Of a DNA stretch of 64,000 bases, positions 43,615 to 54,726 are shown one piece after another. The translations under genes and the position numbers were made by a program. Within the stretch, counting starts at the first letter, position 1. Each line of letters starts with the position of its first letter. The DNA comes from Sphingomonas carotinifaciens (lineage in GTDB: Bacteria; Pseudomonadota; Alphaproteobacteria; Sphingomonadales; Sphingomonadaceae): NCBI RefSeq assembly GCF_009789535.1, contig NZ_WSUT01000005.1, forward strand, positions 1,079,001 to 1,143,000. The letters run 5' to 3'. The notes below the pieces were generated by a model. The model searched no databases. It was not told the DNA's origin and saw nothing but the letters and a program-made list of their open reading frames with translations.

Positions 43615-44358
43615 TCAAGCGGACTTCACCATCTGCGCCAGGGTGGCGACGATGCCCGCGTCGGTTTCCATGCGCTGTGCGGCGGCAAAGCCGAACCGCA
43701 CCAGCGTATCGTCGCCTTGCGCCACGGCGCGCCGGCACGAGGCGTGGAGTTCGCGCACCCCGGTCGCGAGGATCGCGGGCGCAGTGGCGGGGGACACGCC
43801 GCTGCCCGCCAGGATGCCGATCCGCCCGGCCGATCGTTCGACCAGCGCGGCCAGAGCCGCTGCGCCGTCCACCGCCTTCACCGCCCCGCCCGAGGTCAGC
43901 ACCCGGTCGAAGCCGAGTGCGATGGCATCGTCCAAGGCCGCGGCCATGTCCGGCACCAGATCGAACGCCCGGTGCAGCGTCAGCGACAGCGCGCTTCCGC
44001 GCGCCGCCCCCAGTTCGCGGGCCAGCGCCACCCAGGCGGCCAGCGTATCGGTGTCCAGCGTGCCGTCCGCCCGGCTCGCGCCGATCACCACGCCCGCCAG
44101 CCCGGCCTCCGCTGCACCGCGCATGTCGTCGGCGACCAGCGCCCGGTCCGCCGCGTCGTAGACGAACCCGCCCTCACGCGGGCGGCACAGCAGATGGACG
44201 GGCAGGGGGGCCGCCGCCGCCGCGCGGATCAGCGAGGCCGGCGGCGTCAGGCCGCCGACGCCCAGCGCGCTGCACAGCTCGATCCGGTCGGCGCCGCCCG
44301 ATGCCGCCGCGGCGATCCCGGCGGCATCCTCGACACAGACCTCCAGCCGGTACGTCAT
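43615..44358 (-). CDS. cutC: CutC-family TIM-barrel protein
   Basis: This is a small cytoplasmic TIM-barrel protein of 247 residues in the CutC family. Conserved stretches are LEVCVEDAAGIAAAASGGADRIELC at the N-terminus, LCRPREGGFVY in the middle, LTLHRAFD, and LTSGGAVKA. The family was named for copper tolerance, but a copper role is poorly established. Here its ATG overlaps the glycosylasparaginase stop (ATGA), and it precedes nag genes in the same direction. A role in amino-sugar or glycoasparagine metabolism is therefore more likely; that is an inference. The gap to the next gene is about 150 nt. Confidence 0.9.
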   Translation of the reverse strand: MTYRLEVCVEDAAGIAAAASGGADRIELCSALGVGGLTPPASLIRAAAAAPLPVHLLCRPREGGFVYDAADRALVADDMRGAAEAGLAGVVIGASRADGTLDTDTLAAWVALARELGAARGSALSLTLHRAFDLVPDMAAALDDAIALGFDRVLTSGGAVKAVDGAAALAALVERSAGRIGILAGSGVSPATAPAILATGVRELHASCRRAVAQGDDTLVRFGFAAAQRMETDAGIVATLAQMVKSA

Positions 44359-45386
44359 GCCTTGAACAACGACGGCGCCTTCAGCACCTTCGTCCGCCCG
44401 GCGGTGTCGGTCACCGCATAGGTGAAGCCGGGCAGCAGGCAGAAGGCGCCGATCCGCCCCCTGGTATCCATCGCCAGGAAGCCGACCTGCACGCCCTTGA
44501 TCGCATCACCACGCAGGGCCGCGATGTGGCGCACCACTTCCTCGCACGCCGCCTGTGGCGCGAGGCCGGCGCGCATCGAGGCAACGACGCGGGCGGTGCC
44601 CGATACGCGGGTCACTTCCTCGCCCAGCCCGGTGGAGGTGGCGCCGCCCACGCCGCGTTCGACATAGAGGCCGGCGCCGACCTGCGGCGAATCGCCGACC
44701 CGGCCGCGCATCTTGAACGCCATGCCCGATGTGGTGCACGCGCCCGCCATCCGGCCGCTGGTGTCGCGCGCCAGCAGGCCGATCGTGTCATGGTCCAGCG
44801 CGCCGCCGGGCGTGCGATGGGGCGCCGCGGCGCCATAGGTGCCGACCTCGCTGTTGGCGACCGGGCGATACCGGGCGGTGGTCAGCCATTTGCGCCATTC
44901 CGCCTCGGCCTCCGGCGTCAGCAGGTTCTGGCGCGGAAAGCCCTGGTCGCGCGCAAAGCGCGTCGCGCCTTCGCCGACCAGCATGGTGTGGGGCGTCTTC
45001 TCCATCACCGCGCGCGCCACGGAGATCGCGTGCATCGTCTCCTCCAGCGCCGCCACCGCACCGACGCCGCCGGCATCGTCCATGATGACCGCGTCCAGCG
45101 TCACATGCCCGTCGCGATCGGGATAGCCGCCATAGCCGACCGAATGGTTGCTCGGGTCCGCCTCCGGCACCTTGCCGCCGGCCTCCACCGCATCGATCAG
45201 CGTGCCGCCCGCCTTTATCGCGGCAAAGGCGGCATCGTTGGCGGCGGCGCCGAAATCCCAGGTCGACACGATCAGCGCCGAACCGGCGGCGTCCCTGCCC
45301 GCCGCCCGCGCGCCGCCCGCCATCGCCGCGGCGGCGCCCATCCCGCCCAATACCGATGCTTGAAGTACCGATCGCCGCGTCGTCAT
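44355..45386 (-). CDS. N4-(beta-N-acetylglucosaminyl)-L-asparaginase (glycosylasparaginase), Tat signal
   Basis: This N-terminal-nucleophile hydrolase cleaves the bond between GlcNAc and asparagine, the final linkage of an N-glycan on a peptide stub. It has 343 residues with a twin-arginine leader (TTRRSVLQASVLGG). The autoprocessing site is Asp 200-Thr 201 in LDHDTIGLLA; Thr 201 becomes the N-terminal catalytic residue of the beta chain. Thr/Gly-rich substrate-site stretches (GRVGDSPQVGAGLYV) follow as in the family. AAGGGGG with 6-nt spacing favours ATG 45386 over ATG 45392. It is first in the nag operon and divergent from a TonB receptor. Known enzymes need an unblocked alpha-amino group, so this acts after proteolysis. 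Confidence 0.92.
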   Translation of the reverse strand: MTTRRSVLQASVLGGMGAAAAMAGGARAAGRDAAGSALIVSTWDFGAAANDAAFAAIKAGGTLIDAVEAGGKVPEADPSNHSVGYGGYPDRDGHVTLDAVIMDDAGGVGAVAALEETMHAISVARAVMEKTPHTMLVGEGATRFARDQGFPRQNLLTPEAEAEWRKWLTTARYRPVANSEVGTYGAAAPHRTPGGALDHDTIGLLARDTSGRMAGACTTSGMAFKMRGRVGDSPQVGAGLYVERGVGGATSTGLGEEVTRVSGTARVVASMRAGLAPQAACEEVVRHIAALRGDAIKGVQVGFLAMDTRGRIGAFCLLPGFTYAVTDTAGRTKVLKAPSLFKA

Positions 45387-45582
45387 CGTCATCCCCCTTG
45401 GCCCGGATCGTCCACTGCGCCTTGTCCCGAACAATGCATGCCTTGTCCCTGGCTGCAACATTTAAACTGCATTGGTCTACCCAAAGGTATCAATGAGGTA
45501 TTGACTGATAAGAGAATCTCTCGAAAACATGGCTCTTAACCCACGGAATTGAATCAACAAAATGTGGGGCAAGGGGTTCGAG
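45387..45582. promoter_or_regulatory. Divergent promoter region, nag operon / TonB receptor
   Basis: These 196 bp separate the glycosylasparaginase-nag operon (minus) from a TonB receptor gene (plus). The middle part is AT-rich. TTGACT at 45501-45506 could be a -35 for the receptor; a clear -10 is not evident. The region holds a GntR-like dyad (45472-45484) and two GGTAT words 11 nt apart (45486, 45497). No gene is seen. Confidence 0.5.
45472..45484. promoter_or_regulatory. Candidate GntR/NagR-type operator
   Basis: TTGGTCTACCCAA is an imperfect dyad (TTGG..CCAA) whose left part matches the TGGTCTA half of the DasR/NagR-type site TGGTCTAGACCA, known for UTRA regulators of amino-sugar genes. 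It lies between the two divergent transcription units. Binding by the GntR protein at 33336 is inferred. Confidence 0.4.
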
Positions 45583-48500
45583 ATGGTTCTGAAGCAGTCT
45601 GTATCGATCATGGCGCTGGCGGGGTCGCTGGTCCTATCCGCCGTGCCGGCGCTGGCGCAGCAAGCGTCCAATACCGATCCGGCGACCACCGATGCGGTCG
45701 AGCAGTCGGCCGAGACGCGCGCTGCCGCGATCGGCGGACAGCAGGCCGCGGCACCGCAGGAGGATGGCGAGGGCCAGACCCTGGTCGTCACCGGCACGCG
45801 CATCCAGCGGCCCAACGTCGCGTCCGCCGCGCCGATCACCTCGGTCACCACGCAGGACATCAAGGCACAGGCGCCGCTGAACGTCGAGGAAGTGCTGAAC
45901 CGCCTGCCGCAGGTCGCACCGGACAGCCAGCAGAACTATCAGGATTCGGACGGCCGCCAGCGTATCAAGCTGCGCAGCCTGGGTTTTGAGCGCACGCTGG
46001 TGCTCATCGACGGCAAGCGTCTGGGCACGCAGAACGGCCAGGACACCGGCATCATCCCGCCGTCGCTGCTGGAGCGGATCGACGTGCTGTCGGGCGGCGC
46101 TTCGTCGGTCTACGGCTCGGACGCGGTCGCCGGCGTCGTCAACTTCATCCTGCGCCCCAGCTTCGAGGGCGTCCGGCTGGATGCGAACTACAGCTTCTAC
46201 AACCACAACAACCGCGACACGCTGGTTTCGCCGATCGCACGCAACAATTCCTTCACCTCGCCGCGCGGGCTGACCAACGATGGCGGCCGGTCCGACATCA
46301 CGCTGACCGCCGGCAAGAAGCTGTTCGGCGACGCGCTCAGCCTGATGGGCTTCGTCAACTATCGCCAGGCCGACGTGGTCGACTATTCGGCGCGCTCCAG
46401 CTCGCCCTGCCAGCTGGTCGAAAACGGCAAGGACGGTCCGCTGTCCTGCACCCTGTCCACCTATTCGCCCAGCGGCTACATCCAGCCCGCCGGCACCGTG
46501 AACAACGGCGCGCAGTTGGTGAACAACCCCAACGGCACGCGCACCTTCGTGCCCTATGGCGCAGGGCCGGGCAACGCCGCCAACCCGTATGACGGCTATT
46601 CCTACCAGCGCCAGCTCGAGCGCTGGAACGCCGGCGGCTTTGCCACGCTGCAACTGGGTTCGGATACCGAACTGTACGGCTCGGCGATCTGGTTCCGGGA
46701 CAAGTCCTACAACCGCTATCCCAACCGCATCCTCAGCTACACCGCCTATGGCACCACGCCGTATCAGGTGAATTGCGACAACCCGTTCCTGTCGGGCGCG
46801 CAGGCGACGACGCTGTGCGGCGCGCAGGCAGGCTCGGCGACCGCGACCGCGCCGCTCGACGTGCGCTATCGCTTCAACGACCTGCCCTATGTGCTCGACG
46901 AATATGTCAACAAGGGCATCCGCGCGACCGCTGGCATCCGCGGCAAGGTGGGCGATGCGTGGACCTATGACGTCGGCGGCGTCTATGCCCGCAACCAGCA
47001 GACGATCACTGCGGGCGACATCCCCGATTACACCCGCGTCAACCGTGCGCTCGACGTGGTCAGCGTCAATGGCACGCCCACCTGCCGCTCGGTGGTGAAC
47101 GGCACCGATCCGTCGTGCGTACCGCTCGACGCGTTCCGCGCCGGCGTGCCCGGTGCCGCGGTGATGAACTACCTGCTGACCGGCGACCTCCAGTCGCAGG
47201 GCAGCGTCGGCGAGCTGTGGGACGTCGTCACCAGCGTGACCGGCGATCTCGGCAAGTACGGCGTCACCTCGCCTTTCGCGGAGGACGGCCTGGCCATCGC
47301 GCTCGGCGCCGAATATCGCAAGGACAGCTTCCGCGGCTATGCCAACGATCTGTACCGCCAGTTGAACGGCGGCGAGGACTTCTCGACCTCGCAGGACGTG
47401 TGGGAATCGAACATCGAGGTGCAGGCGCCGCTCGTGCAGCGCAAGCCGTTCGCCCATCTGCTGCAGGTCAATGGCGGCTTCCGCGTTTCGAAGTACAGCT
47501 CCAACCCGCAGACCTTCAACACCTGGAAGGCCGAGGCGCTGTGGGCGCCGGTGTCGGACCTGACCTTCCGCGCCTCGTTCAACAAGGCGCAGCGCGCGCC
47601 GACCGTGATCGAGATCCGCCAGGCGCAGAACATCAGCTACGGCACGCAAGGGGGGTCGCAGAACGACTTCTGCGCGCCCACCCGCACCACCGATCCGGCC
47701 ACGGGCCAGGTCGTGTACGGCACGCCCATCGCCTCGCGCGAAGTGTGCCGCGCCACCGGCCTGTCGGACGCCCTGTACGGCAGCACCTCGCTCATCTGCC
47801 CGAACGACCAGTGCACCACCCGCTCGGGCGGCTTCGTCGCCGACCCCGAAACCGCCTACACCCAGACCTATGGCCTCGTCGTGAAGCCCAGCTTCATCCG
47901 CGGCCTGATCTTCTCGGTCGATCGCTACCGCATCAAGATCAACGACTCGCTGGGCTATAACGACTACAGCTACTACACCGACGGCTGCCTGCGCTCGGGC
48001 GGCGACCCGTTCTTCTGCTCGGGCATCGTCCGCAACGCCGCCGGCAACCTCTTCTCGCCGGGCGCCACCAACCCGACCAGCGGCTTCATCCGTCAGGGCA
48101 CCACCAACTATTACCAGTCCATCGCCCGCGGCTGGGACTTCCAGAGCCAATACACGCTGAACGCGGGCGGCGCCGGCCGCTTCGACTTCAACTTCAACGG
48201 CTCGCTGACCACCTTCGCCGGTGGCCAGGACTCGCCGATCCAGCCGCAGCGCAACTGCGTGGGCTATTATGGTAATGGTTGCGGCCAGTTGCTGCCCAAG
48301 TGGTCGCATAATTTCCGCACCACCTGGAGCACGCCGGACAACGTCTTCAACGCCTCGTTCAACTGGCGCTATGTCGGCTCGCTGACCAGCGCCAACAATT
48401 CGGGCGACGAAGCGATCGGCGGCACGCCGGAGCGGGCACGCGCCACCTTCTACCGCATCGATCCGCAGAGCTATTTCGATCTGGCGCTGACCTTCAACAT

Positions 48501-48666
48501 CGCCCGCCAGTTCGCATTCCGGATCATCGCGAACAACCTGTTCGACAAGGTGCCGCCGATCCTGCCGAACTCGTACGACATCGCGCTGGCACGCAACAAC
48601 ACTATCCCCGCGCGCTACGACTCGCTGGGCCGCCAGATCGCGATCGGCACCACGATCAACTTCTGA
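45583..48666 (+). CDS. TonB-dependent receptor next to nag operon
   Basis: This is an outer-membrane transporter with 1027 residues, probably for chito- or N-glycan-derived oligosaccharides or glycopeptides given its position. ATG 45583 has AAGGGG 8 nt upstream; the in-frame ATG at 45562 does not. The order is: signal peptide (ending VPALAQQ), a Gln/Ala-rich linker, TonB box QTLVVTGTRIQRPN, a plug with NVEEVLNRLPQVAPD and VLSGGASSVYGSDAVAGVVNF, and a long barrel with several Cys-containing extracellular loops ending in IAIGTTINF. This sphingomonad subfamily uses no SusD protein. A strong terminator follows. Confidence 0.92.
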   Translation: MVLKQSVSIMALAGSLVLSAVPALAQQASNTDPATTDAVEQSAETRAAAIGGQQAAAPQEDGEGQTLVVTGTRIQRPNVASAAPITSVTTQDIKAQAPLNVEEVLNRLPQVAPDSQQNYQDSDGRQRIKLRSLGFERTLVLIDGKRLGTQNGQDTGIIPPSLLERIDVLSGGASSVYGSDAVAGVVNFILRPSFEGVRLDANYSFYNHNNRDTLVSPIARNNSFTSPRGLTNDGGRSDITLTAGKKLFGDALSLMGFVNYRQADVVDYSARSSSPCQLVENGKDGPLSCTLSTYSPSGYIQPAGTVNNGAQLVNNPNGTRTFVPYGAGPGNAANPYDGYSYQRQLERWNAGGFATLQLGSDTELYGSAIWFRDKSYNRYPNRILSYTAYGTTPYQVNCDNPFLSGAQATTLCGAQAGSATATAPLDVRYRFNDLPYVLDEYVNKGIRATAGIRGKVGDAWTYDVGGVYARNQQTITAGDIPDYTRVNRALDVVSVNGTPTCRSVVNGTDPSCVPLDAFRAGVPGAAVMNYLLTGDLQSQGSVGELWDVVTSVTGDLGKYGVTSPFAEDGLAIALGAEYRKDSFRGYANDLYRQLNGGEDFSTSQDVWESNIEVQAPLVQRKPFAHLLQVNGGFRVSKYSSNPQTFNTWKAEALWAPVSDLTFRASFNKAQRAPTVIEIRQAQNISYGTQGGSQNDFCAPTRTTDPATGQVVYGTPIASREVCRATGLSDALYGSTSLICPNDQCTTRSGGFVADPETAYTQTYGLVVKPSFIRGLIFSVDRYRIKINDSLGYNDYSYYTDGCLRSGGDPFFCSGIVRNAAGNLFSPGATNPTSGFIRQGTTNYYQSIARGWDFQSQYTLNAGGAGRFDFNFNGSLTTFAGGQDSPIQPQRNCVGYYGNGCGQLLPKWSHNFRTTWSTPDNVFNASFNWRYVGSLTSANNSGDEAIGGTPERARATFYRIDPQSYFDLALTFNIARQFAFRIIANNLFDKVPPILPNSYDIALARNNTIPARYDSLGRQIAIGTTINF

Positions 48667-48691
48667 TTCCTTCCAAAAAGCTCCCCCCCTC

Positions 48692-48728
48692 GACCTGCCG
48701 GCACCCCTCGCCGGCAGGTCTTTTTTTT
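48692..48728 (+). terminator. Rho-independent terminator
   Basis: A perfect 11-bp stem (GACCTGCCGGC, 48692-48702, with 48710-48720) and a 7-nt loop are followed directly by eight T residues (48721-48728), 25 nt after the receptor stop. This is the clearest intrinsic terminator in the window. Confidence 0.95.
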
Positions 48729-48850
48729 GACGCGAAACGAGCACCCCTCTGCAAAGCATTGAAAAGGCGTTTGCGCGTTAACCTGCTCTTGATGGGCTTT
48801 GATCCACATCAGCCACCGGGAACCAGAACCACCCCAGGGGGCGATACGAC

Positions 48851-50683
48851 GTGAATTCTCTGCCAATATCCAAGAAGATCGGCGGAGCCTTTGCGCTCGT
48901 CGTGTTGGGCGTGCTTGTCATGATGGCGGTGCTGTGGGGCGCCTTCGCCAGGATCGAGTCGACCAGCCACCGCAGCGTTCTGGCACAGGACATCTTTACC
49001 GAGGCGCTGGCGATGGAGATCGCCATCCTGCGCCAGAACAGCCAGGTGCGCGGCTTTCTTATCACGCGTGACGAGAATTATCTGAAGCAATATCGCGAAG
49101 CGCGCGAGGATGGCATCGCGTCCGCCGACAAGTTGCAGGCGATGCTGAAGCAGCAACCCGAACAGGCGCGTCAGGTGGCCAGTTCGGCCGCCAAGATCGC
49201 CGACTGGCGCCAGCAGATCGGCGAGCCGCTGATCGCACAGGCGCGTACCGATCCTGCCGCCGCACAGGAGGTGCTGCGTGCGTCCAGCAAGACCGTGACG
49301 ATGCTCCCCGTCCTGGCGCCACTCCGCGCGCTGCGTGCCGATCAGGCCGAGCATATGGTCGCGGCGCGTGACATGCGCGATGCCGCGATCAGCACCGGGC
49401 GCTGGGCGCTGGTTCTGGGCGGCCTTGCCCTGCTGGCGGCGGCGATCACCCTGTCGGTCCTGCTTGCCCGCTCGCTGGCGCGACCGATCGTGCGGCTGAC
49501 CGGCGTCATGGATACGCTGGCGCGCGGCAATCACGGTGTTACCGTCGCCGACGAGGCACGCGGGGACGAAATCGGCGTGATGTCGCGCTCGGTGGTGGTG
49601 TTCCGCGATGCCGCGGTCGCCAAGGCGCGCGCCGATGCCGAGCAGCAGATGGTGGTCGATCAGGTCGGCGCCGCGCTGGCGCAACTCGCCGAATCCGATC
49701 TGCGTGCCCGGCTTCAGGACTTTCCGGCCTCCTATGCCTCGCTGGAACGCGACTTCAACACCGCCGTCTCGCGCCTGTCCGCGGCCCTGGCGGGTGTGCG
49801 CGGCAACACCAGCGGCATCGCCGCCAGCACCGCCGAAATGCATGCCGCCACCGACGACCTCGCGCGCCGCGCCGAACAACAGGCGGCCAGCCTGGAGGAA
49901 AGCTCGGCCGCGATCAACGAGATCGCCGGTGCCGTTCGCCAGACCGCCGATCAGGCGCGCGCCGCCGAGACGATCGTGCACAAGGCGAGCCGCGACGTGA
50001 ACACCAGCGAGGAGATCGTGCGCCGCACCGTCGCCGCGATCGGTGACATCGAACGCTCGTCCAACGAAATCGCCGAGATCATCGCGCTGATCGACGGATT
50101 GTCCTTCCAGACCAACCTCCTCGCGCTCAACGCCGGGGTCGAGGCGGCACGCGCCGGCGAGGCGGGCAAGGGCTTCGCTGTTGTCGCGTCCGAGGTTCGC
50201 GCGCTGGCCGAACGTTCGGCAGAAGCGGCGCGCGACATCAACGCGCGCATCACCGCCACCGTGCAGCGCGTGCGCAGCGGCGTCGACCTGGCGCAGCAGA
50301 CGGACCAGTCGCTGCGTGCGATCACCACTGGCATCAACGAGATCGCGACCTTCGTCACCGCCATTGCGGGCAGCGCGGGGGAGCAGGCGGCCAGCATCCA
50401 GCAGGTGAACCTGGCGATCGGCGAGATGGACACCGCGACGCAGGCGAATGCGGCCATGGTCGAGGAGGTGACCGCCGCCGTCCGCGCCCTGACCGACGAG
50501 ACCGGCATGCTCGAACAACAGGTCCACCGCTTCCGCGTCGACGACCAGGACGCCCCGGCACCCGCCGCCCCGCGTGCCCCCGCGCCGGTCGCGAAGATGC
50601 CGTCACCGCGCACCGCGCGCCCGGCCCGCGTACAGGGCAACGCCGCCCTGAAGCTCGACGACGACGACTGGAGCGCGTTTTAG
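48851..50683 (+). CDS. Methyl-accepting chemotaxis protein
   Basis: This inner-membrane chemoreceptor has 610 residues from a GTG start. Transmembrane helix 1 is at about 12-33, a four-helix-bundle-type periplasmic or input segment at about 35-180, and transmembrane helix 2 at about 184-205. A HAMP domain follows (about 206-260) with a helical region behind it. The signalling hairpin has tip [20 protein letters not shown] in which the usual [11 protein letters not shown] is [11 protein letters not shown]. An Ala/Pro linker and the short tail DDDWSAF end the protein; there is no NWETF-type pentapeptide. AGGGGG lies somewhat far upstream. The ligand is unknown; proximity to the glycan locus may be incidental. 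Confidence 0.92.
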   Translation: MNSLPISKKIGGAFALVVLGVLVMMAVLWGAFARIESTSHRSVLAQDIFTEALAMEIAILRQNSQVRGFLITRDENYLKQYREAREDGIASADKLQAMLKQQPEQARQVASSAAKIADWRQQIGEPLIAQARTDPAAAQEVLRASSKTVTMLPVLAPLRALRADQAEHMVAARDMRDAAISTGRWALVLGGLALLAAAITLSVLLARSLARPIVRLTGVMDTLARGNHGVTVADEARGDEIGVMSRSVVVFRDAAVAKARADAEQQMVVDQVGAALAQLAESDLRARLQDFPASYASLERDFNTAVSRLSAALAGVRGNTSGIAASTAEMHAATDDLARRAEQQAASLEESSAAINEIAGAVRQTADQARAAETIVHKASRDVNTSEEIVRRTVAAIGDIERSSNEIAEIIALIDGLSFQTNLLALNAGVEAARAGEAGKGFAVVASEVRALAERSAEAARDINARITATVQRVRSGVDLAQQTDQSLRAITTGINEIATFVTAIAGSAGEQAASIQQVNLAIGEMDTATQANAAMVEEVTAAVRALTDETGMLEQQVHRFRVDDQDAPAPAAPRAPAPVAKMPSPRTARPARVQGNAALKLDDDDWSAF

Positions 50684-50789
50684 GATGGGGATGGCGAGGG
50701 TGGCCCATCCGCCACCCTCGTAACGCAGGTGATCGCTTCCTATCTTCCGGCTCTGGCCTCCCGAGCGGAACGGAAGTAGAACTCGCCTC

Positions 50790-53696
<2,907 letters not shown>

Positions 53697-53704
53697 CCCT
53701 CAAT

Positions 53705-53728
53705 CCCTCTCCCCATGGGGGGAGAGGG
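53705..53728. terminator. Hairpin after uvrA (REP-like), possible terminator
   Basis: CCCTCTCCCC (53705-53714) pairs with GGGGAGAGGG (53719-53728) 8 nt after the uvrA stop. There is no T tract, so it may stabilise the 3' end rather than terminate. A sister copy lies at 53838-53860. Confidence 0.5.
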
Positions 53729-53837
53729 CAAATGCGCCTCCGAAACCGTCGCTGCGGAGCCCCGCAGCTACACCGGCAAATACCTGAAGCCACTGCTGAC
53801 AAGGGCACGTACGCCCAAGCCGCCAGTAACCCTCAAT

Positions 53838-53860
53838 CCCTCTCCCCTTCGGGGAGAGGG
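53838..53860. repeat. Second CCCTCTCCCC/GGGGAGAGGG hairpin
   Basis: A perfect 10-bp stem with a TTC loop closes the decayed uvrA-end copy. It is followed up to about 53962 by further G- and C-rich arms (GGGGAGGGTGAGGGG ... CCCCTCACCCTCCC) like those of the element at 10925. Nothing coding is visible between 53697 and 54176. Confidence 0.7.
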
Positions 53861-53965
53861 AGGGGACCCGCGGCTTTAGCCGTGGGGAGGGTGAGGGGTT
53901 GCCACGAAGCGCAGCACTGCTGGTCGGCCCCTCACCCTCCCACCGCTTGCGCGGCGGGCCCCTCC

Positions 53966-54029
53966 AGCATCCGGTCGCCCATGCCCCCGGCATGGGCTGA
54001 ACAGCGCGGGGCGCTGTTCACCTGATGCT
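53966..54029. repeat. Three-way-junction REP-like element, copy A
   Basis: This is a 64-nt unit that can fold as an outer stem (53966-53975 with 54020-54029, 9 of 10 pairs) enclosing two perfect 9-bp hairpins with 3-nt loops: GCCCATGCC/GGCATGGGC (53977-53997) and GAACAGCGC/GCGCTGTTC (53999-54019). A same-length relative at 55713-55776 preserves the fold with paired changes. Confidence 0.75.
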
Positions 54030-54176
54030 CCCCGCGGGGCAGAGGGCAAGTGCGCCTCGACCCATCTTCCCCCCACGACGACCCGTGCCGGCCGCCAGCC
54101 AATCCCGCCACGTCGATGCATCAAACCCCTCCCACCCGCGTTCTTCCACCCGCAAGCCATCACCGTGGAGGAAGAA

Positions 54177-54632
54177 TTGAGCATCTTCGGCAAGATCAAG
54201 ACCGCCATTTTCGGCGAACACGGCCCCCTTGGCGGCCAGTTCAGCGGGCGCAAGACCACCCCGCCGCAGACCACGGCCGCGGAGTCGCATCCCGCCAGCC
54301 CGCCGCCGCCGCCCCAGGCACCGTCGAGCCCCGCCGCCTCCGCCACACCCGCCGCCGCCGCTCCCGCGCAGGCGGTCGATGTCGAACAGGTGCTGACCGG
54401 CATCGCCCAGTCGAAGGGCAATCCGAACCTCAACTGGCGGACGTCGATCGTCGACCTGATGAAGCTGCTCGATCTCGATTCCAGCCTCGACAACCGCAAG
54501 GAACTGGCCACCGAACTCGGCTATAGCGGTGCCAAGGACGGCTCGGCCGAAATGAACATCTGGCTGCACAAGGCCGTGATGCGCGAGCTGGAAAAGTCGG
54601 GTGGCCGTGTGCCGGCCAGCCTGAAGGACTGA
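54177..54632 (+). CDS. DUF3597-family protein
   Basis: This is a small soluble protein of 151 residues. It starts at a TTG (54177) with GGAGGA four nt upstream, which yields the family-typical beginning SIFGKIKTAIFG; a GTG four codons earlier overlaps that ribosome site. A Pro/Ala/Thr-rich linker (about 30-65) leads to the conserved C-terminal domain (about 66-151) with NLNWRTSIVDLMKLLDLDSS and a KELATELGY stretch. DUF3597 proteins resemble LysM-linked or peptidoglycan-associated small proteins, but the function is unknown. It stands alone in its orientation group with the next two small genes. Confidence 0.85.
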   Translation: MSIFGKIKTAIFGEHGPLGGQFSGRKTTPPQTTAAESHPASPPPPPQAPSSPAASATPAAAAPAQAVDVEQVLTGIAQSKGNPNLNWRTSIVDLMKLLDLDSSLDNRKELATELGYSGAKDGSAEMNIWLHKAVMRELEKSGGRVPASLKD

Positions 54633-54726
54633 TCGCCGCCGGGCGCCTCGCCCGAAAGGGGCGGGGCACCACCGGAACTTCATCCCCCGACGGCCCGTTC
54701 GTGGGGCGTTACGGAAGGAAAAATCC

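Noticed and set aside
45634..48759. 1041-codon minus-strand open frame opposite the second TonB receptor of the locus
   Set aside because: Same reasoning: the plus strand encodes a full receptor with signal peptide, plug and barrel; the antisense product is low-complexity.
53740..53847. Possible second small gene downstream of uvrA
   Set aside because: It is a frame-shifted copy of the uvrA end, with no start or ribosome site.
53850..54030. Possible CRISPR array or tandem repeats
   Set aside because: The repeats are palindromic hairpins of different types, not regularly spaced identical units with unique spacers; no cas genes are nearby.
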